64,000 nt of DNA from an uncultured SAR116 cluster alpha proteobacterium (GTDB lineage: Bacteria; Pseudomonadota; Alphaproteobacteria; Puniceispirillales; Puniceispirillaceae): contig CACCQD010000003.1 in NCBI GenBank assembly GCA_902547925.1, positions 1 through 64,000 on the forward strand, given 5' to 3'. A program made the translations under genes and the position numbers. Of the stretch, positions 34,399 to 44,764 are shown piece after piece (within the stretch, counting starts at the first letter, position 1; every line of letters starts with the position of its first letter). The notes beneath the pieces were generated by a model. The model worked only from the letters and a program-made list of their open reading frames with translations. It did no database searches and had not been told where the DNA came from.

Positions 34399-35736
34399 AT
34401 GGGGAGCGAGACCGACACTATTTTTGCGTTGGCAACGCCGCCTGGAAAATCGGCCATTGCTGTGATTCGTATCAGCGGTGATCAAGCGGCTGATGTTCCG
34501 GGTGCGCTGGCTGCAAAATGTCCTGAGCCTGGCTGTTTCTCTCTCCAGACATTGTCTGATGGGACAGGCGCAGTGATCGATCAGGCGTTATTGCTATTCA
34601 TGGCTGCGCCACGTTCAAGCACGGGTGAGGATGTGGTTGAAATCCACTGTCACGGTGGCGTTGCCATTACCCAGACGTTGCTTGGTGTTTTGGTAAACCT
34701 TTCTGGACTAAGGCCGGCGGATGCGGGAGAGTTCACTCACCGGATGTTTCATAATGGCAAGATAGATTTGCTGGGCGCTGAGAGTCTCGCTGATATCATT
34801 AATGCTGATACACATCGGCAGTTGGTGCAGGCTTGGTCTCAGATGCGGGGTGCGTTACGTGATCCGGTGACAGGATGGCGGGAAGCTGTCATCAAGACCG
34901 CCGCCGAGCTGGAAGCCGTCATTGATTTTCCTGACGAGGAGATACCCCCATCTGTGGTGGCGTCAATCAGCAAGAGGGCTGAGACATTAATTGATGAAAT
35001 TTCTGACTGTCTTGACGACAACAGGATTGGCGAAATTGTTCGTGATGGTGTTCAGATCACGCTTTTGGGCCCGGTTAATGCTGGCAAATCAACCCTGCTA
35101 AATCGGATTGCCAACCGGCCTGTGGCCATTGTTTCGGATGAGGCTGGAACAACACGGGATCTTGTACCAGTCAGCCTTGACATCGGTGGGGTCCCGGTAA
35201 TGCTGACTGATACTGCGGGTATCCGTCAGAACACAGGCGCGGTGGAGGCAGAGGGTATATCCCGCGCACTGTCCGCCGCTGGTGATGCTGATTATACAAT
35301 CATCGTTGTCGATGGATCACGCGATGAATGGCGAGGAGATTATGAAGCGCTTGCCGAAATTGCTGGGCACGAACATATTCTGGTTGTTAATAAAACGGAT
35401 TTAGGGATTGTGGGGATGCCGCCTGCCAATGCGCTTCTGATGTCATTTGTCGATGACTGCGGAATTGATGAGTTTCTTGATTATCTGGCCGCAAAGGTTG
35501 TACGGGCCAACAGCGCACAGACCAGTGCTATTATCACCCGGGCGCGCCATCGTCAGGCGTTAGAGGCGACCATACGTGGTCTCAAAGCAGGGCTGGTGCT
35601 AGATCTTGAACAGAACCCCGAACTGGTTGCAGAGGAATTTCGCTTGGCTGCGACGGCTCTTGGCCGGATTACCGGTGAAATTGACGCTGAGGATCTTCTT
35701 GAGGCTATTTTTTCTTCCTTTTGCATTGGAAAATAA
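34399..35736 (+). CDS. mnmE: tRNA uridine-5-carboxymethylaminomethyl GTPase MnmE
   Basis: Works with MnmG to modify wobble uridine 34. The 445 residues show the N-terminal folate-binding domain (EIHCHGGVAITQTLL, HNGKIDLLGAESLADII). The inserted G domain has GPVNAGKST (224-232), TTRD (251-254), DTAG (271-274) and NKTD near 330. The C-terminus FCIGK carries the cysteine needed for modification. G1 reads GPVNAGKS instead of the common GRPNAGKS, which keeps the key Lys and Ser. It is 48 bases upstream of mnmG, its functional partner. Confidence 0.97.
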   Translation: MGSETDTIFALATPPGKSAIAVIRISGDQAADVPGALAAKCPEPGCFSLQTLSDGTGAVIDQALLLFMAAPRSSTGEDVVEIHCHGGVAITQTLLGVLVNLSGLRPADAGEFTHRMFHNGKIDLLGAESLADIINADTHRQLVQAWSQMRGALRDPVTGWREAVIKTAAELEAVIDFPDEEIPPSVVASISKRAETLIDEISDCLDDNRIGEIVRDGVQITLLGPVNAGKSTLLNRIANRPVAIVSDEAGTTRDLVPVSLDIGGVPVMLTDTAGIRQNTGAVEAEGISRALSAAGDADYTIIVVDGSRDEWRGDYEALAEIAGHEHILVVNKTDLGIVGMPPANALLMSFVDDCGIDEFLDYLAAKVVRANSAQTSAIITRARHRQALEATIRGLKAGLVLDLEQNPELVAEEFRLAATALGRITGEIDAEDLLEAIFSSFCIGK

Positions 35737-35784
35737 CCCAAAGCTCGGCATAACACTGAATGTGATAGCCGATAGGACATAGTG

Positions 35785-37689
35785 ATGAGCTACGATGTAA
35801 TAGTTGTTGGGGGAGGCCACGCCGGCAGCGAGGCCGCTGCTGCTGCGGCACGGATGGGCGCGCGCGTGGCACTGGTCACCATGCACCTTTCAAAAATTGG
35901 TGAAATGTCCTGTAATCCTGCGATCGGAGGGCTTGGCAAGGGACACCTCGTCCGTGAAATTGATGCGCTTGACGGGCTGATGGGACAAGCGATAGACCGT
36001 GCCGGCATTCAATTTCGCATGCTGAACAAGTCTCGGGGACCGGCGGTGCATGGTCCTCGGGCGCAGGCTGACAGAAAGCTCTACCGATCCGTCATTCAGG
36101 CGCTACTTTCTGAACAGGAAGGGATATCGTTCATTGAGGCCGCTGTTGGTGATCTTCATGTGGAGGCCGGCGAATGCCGTGGCATTGTTACAGAGGCGGG
36201 TGCAATCATTCGCGGAGGTGCCGTTGTTTTGACAACAGGGACATTTCTTGACGGGTTGATTCATCTGGGAGCGGAAAAAACGCCAGCTGGCCGGATAGGC
36301 GAGTCCCCCTCTAAGGCTTTGGCTACGCGTTTGCGGGCGCTTGATTTACCGGTGGGGCGCTTGAAAACTGGAACCCCGCCACGCCTTGATGGCCGGACAA
36401 TTGCTTGGAATTTGCTGGAAATGCAGCCAGCAGACAACCCGCCGATTCCCTTTTCAACGTTAACAAGCCAGATTAACGTGCCGCAGATCGAATGTGGTAT
36501 CACCCGAACGACGGCTAAAACACATCAGATCATTGCCGAGTCGATTCACCTATCGCCGGTCTATAGCGGACAGATTTCGGGCCAGGGGCCACGCTACTGC
36601 CCATCAATCGAAGACAAGGTCCACCGTTTTGCCGAAAAAACCTCGCATCAGCTGTTTCTGGAGCCTGAGGGGTTGGATGATCCCACCGTTTATCCAAACG
36701 GCATTTCAACCAGCTTGCCGCGTGGCGTTCAGGACGCGCTGGTTACCTCAATCCCAGGGCTGGAGTCTACAAAGATCATGCAATATGGCTATGCCATTGA
36801 ATATGATTTCATTGATCCAAGAGCGCTTACCCGCACCCTTGGTCTGCGCCAATTGCCGACCTTGTTTTTGGCCGGTCAGATAAATGGCACGACTGGATAT
36901 GAGGAAGCCGCAGCGCAAGGACTGGTCGCTGGCGTCAACGCCAGCTTGGTGGCTGCTGGTGGCGTTGCTGATTTTGTTCTGGATCGTTCTGATGCGTATA
37001 TCGGGGTGATGATTGACGATCTGACAACCAAGGGCGCTCCTGAGCCATACCGAATGTTTACGTCACGCGCTGAATACAGGCTGCTATTGCGGGCCGACAA
37101 TGCCGATCAGCGATTAACCGAACGTGGTGTTGCGCTTGGCTGTGTTGGCGCACAGCGCATCGCGGCATGGAGAGAAAAATCCTCGCGGCTTGGCAGGGCG
37201 CGGGATCAACTTGCCATGCTGTCGGCAACGCCAAAGATGCTGCGCTCGCATGATTTACCTGTGCCACGCGATGGGGCAGCGCGCTCCGCAGCCGAACTTC
37301 TCTCGCTTGAGGGCATTACATTATCACGATTGCAGGCAGTTTGGCCGGATCTTGGCCAAATCCCGGCCCAGCTTCATCAGCAGTTGGAAGCGGATTGCAG
37401 GTATGCCAGCTATGTGCAACGTCAACGAGTGGACATTGATGCGCTGAAGCGTGATGAGTCAATGAAAATCCCGGAGCATTTGGATTTTTCTCTCGTTGGG
37501 GGCCTGTCAGCCGAAGCCCGTGATCTGCTGACAAGCCATCGTCCCGATACGATTGCTCAGGCGAACCGACTACCCGGTATGACCCCGGCAGCTGTTCTTG
37601 CGGTGCTTCGTCACCTGAAACGGGTACCGCCTGCATCACCCAACACCTCGGGTGAGCTTATATCTCAATTAGCTGGCGAGGCGCAGTAA
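35785..37689 (+). CDS. mnmG: tRNA uridine-5-carboxymethylaminomethyl enzyme MnmG (GidA)
   Basis: FAD- and NADH-dependent partner of MnmE. ATG 35785 gives 634 residues; GTG 35782 directly before it is possible. The dinucleotide fold starts at once: YDVIVVGGGHAGSEAA. MSCNPAIGGLGKGHLVREIDALDG and GPRYCPSIEDKVHRF are near-invariant blocks. The FLAGQINGTTGYEEAAAQGL segment and the tRNA-binding C-terminus (RLPGMTPAAVLAVLRHLKR) are complete. Length is typical. GTG of rsmG follows after 2 bases. Confidence 0.97.
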   Translation: MSYDVIVVGGGHAGSEAAAAAARMGARVALVTMHLSKIGEMSCNPAIGGLGKGHLVREIDALDGLMGQAIDRAGIQFRMLNKSRGPAVHGPRAQADRKLYRSVIQALLSEQEGISFIEAAVGDLHVEAGECRGIVTEAGAIIRGGAVVLTTGTFLDGLIHLGAEKTPAGRIGESPSKALATRLRALDLPVGRLKTGTPPRLDGRTIAWNLLEMQPADNPPIPFSTLTSQINVPQIECGITRTTAKTHQIIAESIHLSPVYSGQISGQGPRYCPSIEDKVHRFAEKTSHQLFLEPEGLDDPTVYPNGISTSLPRGVQDALVTSIPGLESTKIMQYGYAIEYDFIDPRALTRTLGLRQLPTLFLAGQINGTTGYEEAAAQGLVAGVNASLVAAGGVADFVLDRSDAYIGVMIDDLTTKGAPEPYRMFTSRAEYRLLLRADNADQRLTERGVALGCVGAQRIAAWREKSSRLGRARDQLAMLSATPKMLRSHDLPVPRDGAARSAAELLSLEGITLSRLQAVWPDLGQIPAQLHQQLEADCRYASYVQRQRVDIDALKRDESMKIPEHLDFSLVGGLSAEARDLLTSHRPDTIAQANRLPGMTPAAVLAVLRHLKRVPPASPNTSGELISQLAGEAQ

Positions 37690-37691
37690 GG

Positions 37692-38330
37692 GTGAGCGGC
37701 GCTGGGAAAATCCCGCTTGATCAGGGTGTGGTCGATCAACTTAATGTTTCACGTGAAACAATTGACCAATTGACACTATATTTGGCGCTACTGGAAAAAT
37801 GGCAACCACGGATCAATCTTGTCTCCTCGTCGACGCTGGCCAATGCGTGGCGCCGGCATGTCCTTGATTCTGCGCAGCTGGTATCTTTCCTTCCCGAAAA
37901 TGATGCCCACATTCTCGACATTGGCAGTGGTGCAGGTTTTCCCGGGCTTGTGCTGTCAATCATCACTGGCAATAGGCTCACCTTGGTTGAAACAGACCAG
38001 CGCAAAACGGTCTTTCTGCAGACAGTCATACGCGAATTGGGTCTGACTGCCAGCGTCAAGAATGCCAGGATTGAGGAAATTCCGACATTGGGAGCCGATA
38101 TTGTAACAGCACGGGCGTTGGCTTCTGTCGAACGACTTCTGAAATTACTGGAAAGACAATTGCCATCTGTTGAGAGATGTCTGTTTTTAAAGGGGGCATC
38201 GCTACAAGAGGAATTGACCGTTTTGCAAAGCTACCCCACTATAGACCATTGCATTTACCCAAGTGTAACGAGTGAGGATGGTGCGGTCCTTGAGCTCTAC
38301 ACGTCTCGCCACCCCAATACGGAGCTGTAA
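37692..38330 (+). CDS. rsmG: 16S rRNA (guanine-527-N7)-methyltransferase RsmG (GidB)
   Basis: 212 residues, GTG start 2 bases after mnmG. The SAM-binding block ILDIGSGAGFPGLVLSI follows the family segment WQPRINLVSSSTLANAWRRHVLDSAQL. VTARALASVERLL is the third mark. Loss of RsmG in other bacteria gives low-level streptomycin resistance. A perfect parS site lies in codons 18-23, so the coding sequence is constrained there by chromosome partition as well. parA begins one base after the stop. Confidence 0.96.
   Translation: MSGAGKIPLDQGVVDQLNVSRETIDQLTLYLALLEKWQPRINLVSSSTLANAWRRHVLDSAQLVSFLPENDAHILDIGSGAGFPGLVLSIITGNRLTLVETDQRKTVFLQTVIRELGLTASVKNARIEEIPTLGADIVTARALASVERLLKLLERQLPSVERCLFLKGASLQEELTVLQSYPTIDHCIYPSVTSEDGAVLELYTSRHPNTEL
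37745..37760. promoter_or_regulatory. parS centromere site, perfect
   Basis: TGTTTCACGTGAAACA, the exact 16-bp palindrome bound by chromosomal ParB proteins. It lies inside the start of rsmG, about 0.6 kb before parA and 7 kb right of the proposed oriC. Confidence 0.92.
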
Positions 38331-38331
38331 A

Positions 38332-39108
38332 ATGGCTGCCCCACTGCGAATTGTCGCTGTTGCCAATCAAAAAGGTGGCGTTGGCAAGACCACAACATCG
38401 GTCAATCTGGCAACAGCGCTTGCAGCTTGTGGGCGCAAGGTCCTGTTGATTGATTTTGACCCACAAGGCAACGCCAGCACCGGGCTTGGCATTGTTGACC
38501 GTAAATTCAACAGTTATAGGCTGGTCACATCCGGCTGTTCGGCGCGGGAGGCGGTTCAATCTACCCTTGTGCCGAGATTGGACATCATCCCGGCCGTCGT
38601 GGATTTATCCGCAGCAGAGGTCGAATTGACGGATATGGAACGCCGCGAATATCAACTGGCCGATGGGATTTCTGGAATTTGTAGTGAATATCAATATGTT
38701 ATTATTGATTGTCCACCATCTTTGGGGATGCTCACAGTAAACTCACTGACGGCGGCAACCTCTGTCCTGGTGCCTTTGCAATGTGAATTTTATGCGCTTG
38801 AAGGTCTAACGCAGCTGATGCACACAATTGAGGCGGTTCGCGCTGGCCTCAACCCACATTTGTTAATGCAGGGTATTGTTCTAACGATGTATGACACGCG
38901 TAACAGATTGTCATCGATGGTGGCCAATGATGTACGTGGTCATCTGGGGCATTTGGTCTATGACACGGTGATTCCGCGCAATGTGCGGGTATCGGAAGCA
39001 CCATCCTTTGGCCAGCCTGTTTTGATGTATGATCTGAAATGCCCCGGATCACAGGCCTACGCGGCGTTGGCTGCTGAAGTATTGACGCAGGAAAGGCACG
39101 CCGCATGA
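38332..39108 (+). CDS. parA: chromosome partitioning ATPase ParA (Soj)
   Basis: DNA-bound ATPase that moves ParB-parS complexes to the cell poles. ATG 38332 gives 258 residues starting MAAPLRIVAVANQKGG; the frame open from 38272 overlaps rsmG. The deviant Walker A KGGVGKTT (14-21) has both lysines. LIDFDPQGNASTGLG and VIIDCPPSLGMLTVNSL are the Walker A' and B blocks. No N-terminal helix-turn-helix is present, so it belongs to the chromosomal (small) type. The stop overlaps parB in ATGA. Confidence 0.96.
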   Translation: MAAPLRIVAVANQKGGVGKTTTSVNLATALAACGRKVLLIDFDPQGNASTGLGIVDRKFNSYRLVTSGCSAREAVQSTLVPRLDIIPAVVDLSAAEVELTDMERREYQLADGISGICSEYQYVIIDCPPSLGMLTVNSLTAATSVLVPLQCEFYALEGLTQLMHTIEAVRAGLNPHLLMQGIVLTMYDTRNRLSSMVANDVRGHLGHLVYDTVIPRNVRVSEAPSFGQPVLMYDLKCPGSQAYAALAAEVLTQERHAA

Positions 39109-40058
39109 CTGATAAAAAACAAACTAAAGACCCCGGCACTAAAAAAGGCAACACCCCAGCGAGCAACCGTGGGCTTGGTCGGGGTTTGTCATCTTTGCTC
39201 GGTGATGTGGGTGTGGCCGCTGCCGCTGGTATTGCTGTGTCAAATGGCGATGTGACGAATGCGGCCCCCGACAGGCTTACTGGTTTGAGTGAGATCCCGA
39301 TCGAATGGATCAATACAGGCCCGTGGCAACCACGGCGTGTCTTTGCCCAGGATGCGTTGGTTGAATTGGCAAATTCAATCCGCCAGAAGGGGATCGTTCA
39401 GCCAATTCTGGTTCGTCCACGCCCCGATCGACCGACACGGTTTGAACTGATCGCAGGTGAGCGGCGATGGCGTGCGGCGCAGCTGGCACAGCTCCATGTT
39501 ATGCCGGCTATCGTGCGGGAATTTTCGGATGTCGAGGCCTACGAAATTGCGCTTATCGAGAACATCCAACGGGCTGATTTATCGGCCATTGAAGAGGCGC
39601 AGGGCTATCAGAGATTATTGGATCACCATAAATATACACAAGAGCAATTATCTGAAATAATTGGAAAATCAAGAAGTCATATTGCCAACCACCTGCGCCT
39701 TTTGAGGCTTCCTGAAAAAGTTCAGGACATGGTGATCGAAGGCCTGCTTTCGATGGGACAGGTTCGCCCGATCATCAATCACAAGGATTGCGTGGCGCTA
39801 GCCCGGCAGATTGTGAAAAAGGGACTGTCAGCCCGCCAGGCTGAGGCGCTGGCAAAAAGGGGTGATGGATCACATGCTGCAAAAACCCGGCCAGAAAAAT
39901 CTGCTGATATTCGAGATCTTGAGGATAAAGCAAGCGCCGCCACGGGTGTCTCTGTGATCATCGAGTGGGACGAGGACAGGGACAATGGCTCTGTGCATCT
40001 GAAGAATTGCTCACGTGAACAGCTGGAGACCATTCTTCTCAATCTGGGCGCGATATAG
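39105..40058 (+). CDS. parB: chromosome partitioning protein ParB (Spo0J)
   Basis: CTP-dependent clamp that loads at parS. The 317 residues begin with a basic, flexible tail including NRGLGRGLSSLLGDV. The CTP/spreading domain follows (WQPRRVFAQDALVELANSI, IVQPILVRP, FELIAGERRWRAAQLA). A helix-turn-helix domain comes next (YTQEQLSEIIGKSRSHIANHLRLLRL), then a short dimerisation end. GERRWRA is the arginine patch and CTPase motif. Its two visible target sites lie in rsmG and ogt nearby. It converges on holA with an 11-base gap. Confidence 0.96.
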   Translation: MTDKKQTKDPGTKKGNTPASNRGLGRGLSSLLGDVGVAAAAGIAVSNGDVTNAAPDRLTGLSEIPIEWINTGPWQPRRVFAQDALVELANSIRQKGIVQPILVRPRPDRPTRFELIAGERRWRAAQLAQLHVMPAIVREFSDVEAYEIALIENIQRADLSAIEEAQGYQRLLDHHKYTQEQLSEIIGKSRSHIANHLRLLRLPEKVQDMVIEGLLSMGQVRPIINHKDCVALARQIVKKGLSARQAEALAKRGDGSHAAKTRPEKSADIRDLEDKASAATGVSVIIEWDEDRDNGSVHLKNCSREQLETILLNLGAI

Positions 40059-40069
40059 CGAAAAATGGA

Positions 40070-41095
40070 TCAGCGAAGGCTCTGTGCCCGCAACGACAAT
40101 CCCAACAGACATTGCGAACAAATTACCCGATCATCAAGGCCGCCAGATTTAATTCTCAGCTCGGCGTCCTGAAGCCGGTTTAGCGCATCACCGCCATGGG
40201 GATCACGCCAAAGCTTTATCTGTTCTGCCATCTTTGCCTGTAATTTGAAATGGACTGATGGACGCAATGTCCGGATCGCCGCTGTCGCCGCCGCACCATT
40301 TGCCATTGCTAGCGCCGCCATTTCGATTTGCCGAAAATAACCCTGACAACCCCTCAGGACCATAATCGCGCTCATATCCTCATGCCACGCCTTGGCAAGA
40401 GCCTGTTTCAGCATGGTGCTGTTGCTACCGGCCGCGGCACTGGCAATATCGGTGATGGTTAGGGCTGCGCTGTCGCCAAGAGACAGCGCGACGTCGTCAA
40501 GCGAGAGCGACCCGCCCTGTCCAGCGAACAGCGCCAGCTTTTCTATTTCCATTCTAGAAGCCATGCGATTACTGCCCAGCCTTGAGGTGATCAAGCGAAT
40601 AGCGTCATCGGCAATCGTGACTCTATCGCGTGTCATGATCTCGTGGACCAGTCCGGCAATATCGGCATCGCTGTCCTCATAGCAGCCAATTGCCGCGGCA
40701 TTACTTGCTCCCTCAAAGAGCTTGACCAGAGTATGCCTTGTTGTTGTGTCGCTTGCCTCAACCACCACAAAAGATGCGCTGAGATCCCCGGCCAACGTCA
40801 GTTTACAGGCTTCGAGCAACTCGCTACCCCGGCCCTTTACTATGACGAGGCGGAGGTCGCTGAACATTGCGATTGAGGCTGCAGAATCGGCGATCAGACC
40901 AGGCTGCCGCGCTACTTGATCACCCTCAAGACGGGTGACAGAAAAGACATCATCTGGATCGGTGGCATAGAACAGCGCCAGCGCTTTGCTACGTTCGGCG
41001 ATCAGCCCGGCATCTGGTCCATGAAGCAGGGCCGCACGTATGTCAGCTGGTGGTTGTCTGAGAAAGCCCGGTATTTGCCGTGGTGGCACTTTCAT
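40070..41095 (-). CDS. holA: DNA polymerase III delta subunit
   Basis: Clamp-loader subunit that opens the sliding clamp. The 341 residues follow the delta layout: N-terminal domain with LLHGPDAGLIAERSKAL in place of a P-loop, VTRLEGDQVARQPGLIADSAASIAMFSDLRLVIVKG, then SRLGSNRMASRMEIEKLALFAG, the family mark. Its ATG overlaps the stop of lptE in TGATG. The order leuS-lptE-holA is a standard envelope/replication run in proteobacteria and fits both neighbours. Confidence 0.94.
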   Translation of the reverse strand: MKVPPRQIPGFLRQPPADIRAALLHGPDAGLIAERSKALALFYATDPDDVFSVTRLEGDQVARQPGLIADSAASIAMFSDLRLVIVKGRGSELLEACKLTLAGDLSASFVVVEASDTTTRHTLVKLFEGASNAAAIGCYEDSDADIAGLVHEIMTRDRVTIADDAIRLITSRLGSNRMASRMEIEKLALFAGQGGSLSLDDVALSLGDSAALTITDIASAAAGSNSTMLKQALAKAWHEDMSAIMVLRGCQGYFRQIEMAALAMANGAAATAAIRTLRPSVHFKLQAKMAEQIKLWRDPHGGDALNRLQDAELRIKSGGLDDRVICSQCLLGLSLRAQSLR

Positions 41096-41586
41096 CAGTT
41101 ATAACGGGTGATGAAAAACAGCTGCATCCGATTGGCAACACGATCAGCCAGAAGTTTTGCCAGCCTTTCCTGTCCCTGCGATTCGGATACATCCTGTCCA
41201 TAATAGGAGGAAATGGAACCAAGCGTCGCCTTTGTTGAGATTGACTCAGTCAATTCCATTTTACCGGTAGTGAGGTTGGTCAGCGTGAACGACGCGGACA
41301 TCGTCATTTTTTTCAGGTTTGAGGATGAGCCAACAACCGACAAGGTACTGGCCGAACTGACTGAAAGCTTTGATTTGAGCCGATGGGTGGGGGTGATTAC
41401 GGGATCGATCATCAACTGATCTTTGAGCTGGCGGGTGTAAATCTGTCCGATCCGTCCCGACGAGCCGACCACCTGAATGCTGGCAATCTTGTCAAACTCA
41501 CCGCCTGACAGCGTGCGAACTTTGAAGTCGCCACAGCCGGCAACTGCCAACAGTAGTATAATAGATAATGCTTTAAACCACGACAT
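41095..41586 (-). CDS. lptE: LPS-assembly lipoprotein LptE-like
   Basis: 163 residues with a signal peptide ending in the lipobox VAGC (about 15-18), so it is an outer-membrane lipoprotein. The body shows the alternating strands of the LptE fold without a strong motif ([32 protein letters not shown]). LptE plugs the LptD barrel that inserts lipopolysaccharide. The assignment rests largely on position between leuS and holA, its canonical place, and on size and lipobox. It overlaps leuS by 14 bases and holA by 1. Confidence 0.82.
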   Translation of the reverse strand: MSWFKALSIILLLAVAGCGDFKVRTLSGGEFDKIASIQVVGSSGRIGQIYTRQLKDQLMIDPVITPTHRLKSKLSVSSASTLSVVGSSSNLKKMTMSASFTLTNLTTGKMELTESISTKATLGSISSYYGQDVSESQGQERLAKLLADRVANRMQLFFITRYN

Positions 41587-44131
41587 TGATGATCCTATTG
41601 GGAACGACGATCACCCGTTTGGGAGCCTGTTTGTCAAGATATCGCACTATCGTGGGTGATGCCAGTGCCGCATCCTCGGCGTCCTGCTTCGGGCAATCGC
41701 GCGGCAGCGTGATGGTGTCCCGCAGCTTGCCATTAACCTGCACGGCAATCTCAATCACATTATCGGCAATCAGGCTTTCGTCGGCTGTGGGCCAGCCGCT
41801 GTCTGCCAGCATTGTCTGGTGCCCCAGTGCGTTCCACATCTCCTCAGCAATATGCGGCGCAAGTGGGGAAATCAGCTGCACCAATGTCTCGATGGCGAAG
41901 CGGCGTGCTGCCGTGATAGAGGGTGACGCACCCTTGGTGTCGGTGATAGCGTTTGCCAATGTATGAAGCTGGGCAACGGCGCGGTTAAACCGGAGTCCCT
42001 CAATGTCCTGTGATAGACCATACATGGCTTTGTGGGCTGCACGCACCAACTCAATCCCTTCGCCTTCTGTCGGTGGCGTGGTCCCGGTGGCGGGCAGCGA
42101 GTCATCATTGGCCATGCGATAGATACGTTTGAGGAAGCGCGACGCACCCTCAACGCCCGACTCAGTCCATTCCATATCACGTTCTGGCGGCGAGTCTGAC
42201 AGCATGAACAGGCGGGCGGTATCGGCACCATAAGTTTCAATGATGATTTCTGGGTCAACGACATTGCGCTTGGACTTGCTCATCTTCTCAATTCTACCAG
42301 CCCTGACGGCCTCACCTGTCTCACCATGCCGCCAACTGTCACCATTCTGCGTGACCTCGGTGGGGAACAGCCATTTGCCATCCTTGTCCTGATAAGTCTG
42401 GTGACAGACCATTCCCTGTGTCATCAGTCCGGCAAACGGCTCGGCAAGGTCAAGATAGCCAACCTCACCCAGAGCGCGGGTGAAGAAGCGTGAATAGAGA
42501 AGATGCAGGACGGCATGTTCGACACCGCCGATATATTGATCGACAGGCATCCAATATTCTGCCGCCTCACGGCTGAACCCATGGGCGCTTTTTGGGTCCG
42601 CGTAGCGCAGAAAATACCAGGAGCTCTCAAAGAATGTGTCAAAAGTGTCCTGCTCACGGATTGCCGCTTTGCCACAGGATGGACAGCTGGTGTGCTTCCA
42701 GCTTGGGTGGTTCGCTAATGGATTGCCTGGTTTCGAGAAATCGACATCTTCGGGCAAAGTGACCGGAAGATTTCCCACTGGCACAGGAATAGCACCGCAG
42801 TCATCGCAATGGATGATGGGAATCGGACAGCCCCAATAACGCTGGCGTGAAACGCCCCAATCACGAAGGCGGAAAGTTGTTTCCCGTGTGCCAGCGCCAA
42901 GACCTTCAAGAGCGTCAAGGGCTACCTGCTTTCCGGACTCGACATCAAGCCCGTCCCAATCACCGGAGTTTATCAGCGTCCCCGGGCCGGTATAGGCCTC
43001 ATCGGTGATGATAAAATCGGTAGGATCGGTATTTTCTGGCAAAACAACGGGTGTGACTGGCAGGTTATAGGCATTGGCAAAATCAAGGTCGCGCTGGTCA
43101 TGTGCGGGACACCCGAAAATGGCGCCAGTCCCATATTCCATTAGCACAAAATTGGCAATGTGGATGGGTAATGTCTTGCCGGAAATCAGGGGGTGCTCTA
43201 CCGACAGGCCGGTGTCGAAGCCCCGTTTTTTGGCGGTTTCCACCGCAGCTTCCGATGTGCCCAGCTTGGCGCATTCGGCGATGAAATCGACTGCTTCCTT
43301 GCTGTTTTCAGCGACGGCGAGGGCAAGTGGATGGTTTGCCGCAACGGCTATGAAAGAAGCGCCAAACAATGTGTCAGGACGGGTGGTGAAAACCTCAATG
43401 GCGTCTAATGGCACAGTGTTGCCGCTCAGTCTGAATTCCACACGCGCACCTTCTGATTTGCCAATCCAGTTATGCTGCATCAACCGCACCCGTTCGGGCC
43501 AACGGTCCAATGTCTCAATGGAGGCGAGAAGGTCATCGGCATATTCGGTGATTTTCAGAAACCATTGTGACAGGCGCCTTCGTTCAACAATGGCACCAGA
43601 ACGCCAACCCCGTCCATCAACGACCTGCTCATTGGCAAGAACGGTATTCTCTTCTGGGTCCCAATTGACCCAGCTTTCCTTGCGATAGGCGAGGCCCTTT
43701 TCGAGGAATTTGAGGAACATCAATTGTTCATGCTGGTAATAATCTGGCTCACAGGTGGCAAATTCCCTATCCCAGTCATAGGCAAGTCCCATGCTTTTCA
43801 GCTGAACCCGCATGGAGGCAATGTTTTCGCGTGTCCAGCTTCCCGGATGGGCGCCGCGCTCGATAGCGGCATTTTCTGCTGGCAGGCCAAAGGCATCCCA
43901 GCCCATCGGGTGCAGCACATTGAAGCCTTTAGCACGGCGAAACCGTGCAACGACGTCACCCAGCGTATAATTGCGAACATGTCCCATATGTATCCGGCCT
44001 GACGGATAGGGGAACATCTCCAGCACATAATATTTCGGCTTTGTTATGTCCGACGAGGCAGCGAATGAATTTGCCTCTGCCCAGCGAGTTTGCCATTTTT
44101 TTTCAATGGCGGGCGCGTCATACTGAACCAT
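41573..44131 (-). CDS. leuS: leucyl-tRNA synthetase
   Basis: Class I synthetase of 852 residues from ATG 44131, which has GGGG 8 bases before it; ATG 44137 is the alternative. The catalytic motifs are [17 protein letters not shown] (HMGH as the HIGH motif) and [12 protein letters not shown]. The CP1 editing domain is present ([14 protein letters not shown] and [16 protein letters not shown], the latter with the conserved editing Asp). A zinc-like insertion CDDCG and SCPSCGK is visible near residue 450. The C-terminal tRNA domain is complete. Confidence 0.97.
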   Translation of the reverse strand: MVQYDAPAIEKKWQTRWAEANSFAASSDITKPKYYVLEMFPYPSGRIHMGHVRNYTLGDVVARFRRAKGFNVLHPMGWDAFGLPAENAAIERGAHPGSWTRENIASMRVQLKSMGLAYDWDREFATCEPDYYQHEQLMFLKFLEKGLAYRKESWVNWDPEENTVLANEQVVDGRGWRSGAIVERRRLSQWFLKITEYADDLLASIETLDRWPERVRLMQHNWIGKSEGARVEFRLSGNTVPLDAIEVFTTRPDTLFGASFIAVAANHPLALAVAENSKEAVDFIAECAKLGTSEAAVETAKKRGFDTGLSVEHPLISGKTLPIHIANFVLMEYGTGAIFGCPAHDQRDLDFANAYNLPVTPVVLPENTDPTDFIITDEAYTGPGTLINSGDWDGLDVESGKQVALDALEGLGAGTRETTFRLRDWGVSRQRYWGCPIPIIHCDDCGAIPVPVGNLPVTLPEDVDFSKPGNPLANHPSWKHTSCPSCGKAAIREQDTFDTFFESSWYFLRYADPKSAHGFSREAAEYWMPVDQYIGGVEHAVLHLLYSRFFTRALGEVGYLDLAEPFAGLMTQGMVCHQTYQDKDGKWLFPTEVTQNGDSWRHGETGEAVRAGRIEKMSKSKRNVVDPEIIIETYGADTARLFMLSDSPPERDMEWTESGVEGASRFLKRIYRMANDDSLPATGTTPPTEGEGIELVRAAHKAMYGLSQDIEGLRFNRAVAQLHTLANAITDTKGASPSITAARRFAIETLVQLISPLAPHIAEEMWNALGHQTMLADSGWPTADESLIADNVIEIAVQVNGKLRDTITLPRDCPKQDAEDAALASPTIVRYLDKQAPKRVIVVPNRIINVVV

Positions 44132-44196
44132 GTTCATTACCCCAAAAAGGCAGGTCTTGCAGGGGGCTGCCCAAACAGCCCTCTGCTAATTTCAAA

Positions 44197-44697
44197 CTAT
44201 TCCACGTTGGCTTCAATCATTGAGGACCGTAACTCACGAGCACGAGTTAGAATCAAATCTTCAAGCTTTCTCTCAAGCTCTTCATCCCGTCCTGATTGGA
44301 CCCACAAGTCGTTAATTAGATTTTGCACATAAACCCGTGCTGATACAGCATCTGAACGTAATTCCCGCCCGACTATGAACACGGCTATTTTAATTCTCTG
44401 CGATGTATCGCTTGGTAAAGAGTGCCAGTCAGTAATAATTGAGCCTCCGAACGTGTCTACATCTTCGATAGGGACAAATGATAAGATATCTAATGCTGCA
44501 CGCCACAAAAGAGCGTTTACCGGCATGCCAACGGTTTCTTGAGAATTACCAAAAAACTCCGAAATTTTGGTTCCACCGCTTTTGCCAGTTATTATTGATA
44601 CCGGCCCATCGTCTTTCTTCGGGCTCGGAGGCTCTATTCCAGAGCACGCTGCGATTAGAGCGAGCAAGGGAAACAAAAGAGGCCCAAGATATGACAT
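44197..44697 (-). CDS. DUF3576-type lipoprotein
   Basis: 166 residues with a signal peptide and lipobox LIAAC (C18), followed by Pro/Lys/Asp-rich linker and a compact domain (VNALLWRAALDILSFVPIEDVDTFGGSIITDWHS). The VNALLWRAALD and TFGGSIITDWHS blocks are the marks I associate with DUF3576, an alphaproteobacterial family usually found next to leuS. The domain may sit at the outer membrane; its role is unknown. It is the first gene of the AT-richer stretch and lies just beyond the porin terminator. Confidence 0.78.
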   Translation of the reverse strand: MSYLGPLLFPLLALIAACSGIEPPSPKKDDGPVSIITGKSGGTKISEFFGNSQETVGMPVNALLWRAALDILSFVPIEDVDTFGGSIITDWHSLPSDTSQRIKIAVFIVGRELRSDAVSARVYVQNLINDLWVQSGRDEELERKLEDLILTRARELRSSMIEANVE

Positions 44698-44707
44698 TGT
44701 TCGTTTT

Positions 44708-44740
44708 CTCCAAAAGTAAAGGGGGCTGCGGACAGCCCCC
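44708..44740 (-). terminator. strong intrinsic terminator of the porin gene
   Basis: On the minus strand GGGGGCTG, the four-base loop TCCG and CAGCCCCC form a perfect 8-bp GC-rich stem, followed at once by TTTACTTTT. It stands 24 bases after the porin stop. Confidence 0.8.
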
Positions 44741-44764
44741 TCACAGTAGTCTATCTCACATCAA

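Noticed and set aside
40007..40022. parS-like sequence in the 3' end of parB (contains TCACGTGA)
   Set aside because: Only the central 8 bases match; both outer arms differ in several positions, unlike the two accepted sites.
43074..43688. 204-residue plus-strand frame inside leuS
   Set aside because: Antisense shadow of a clear leucyl-tRNA synthetase.
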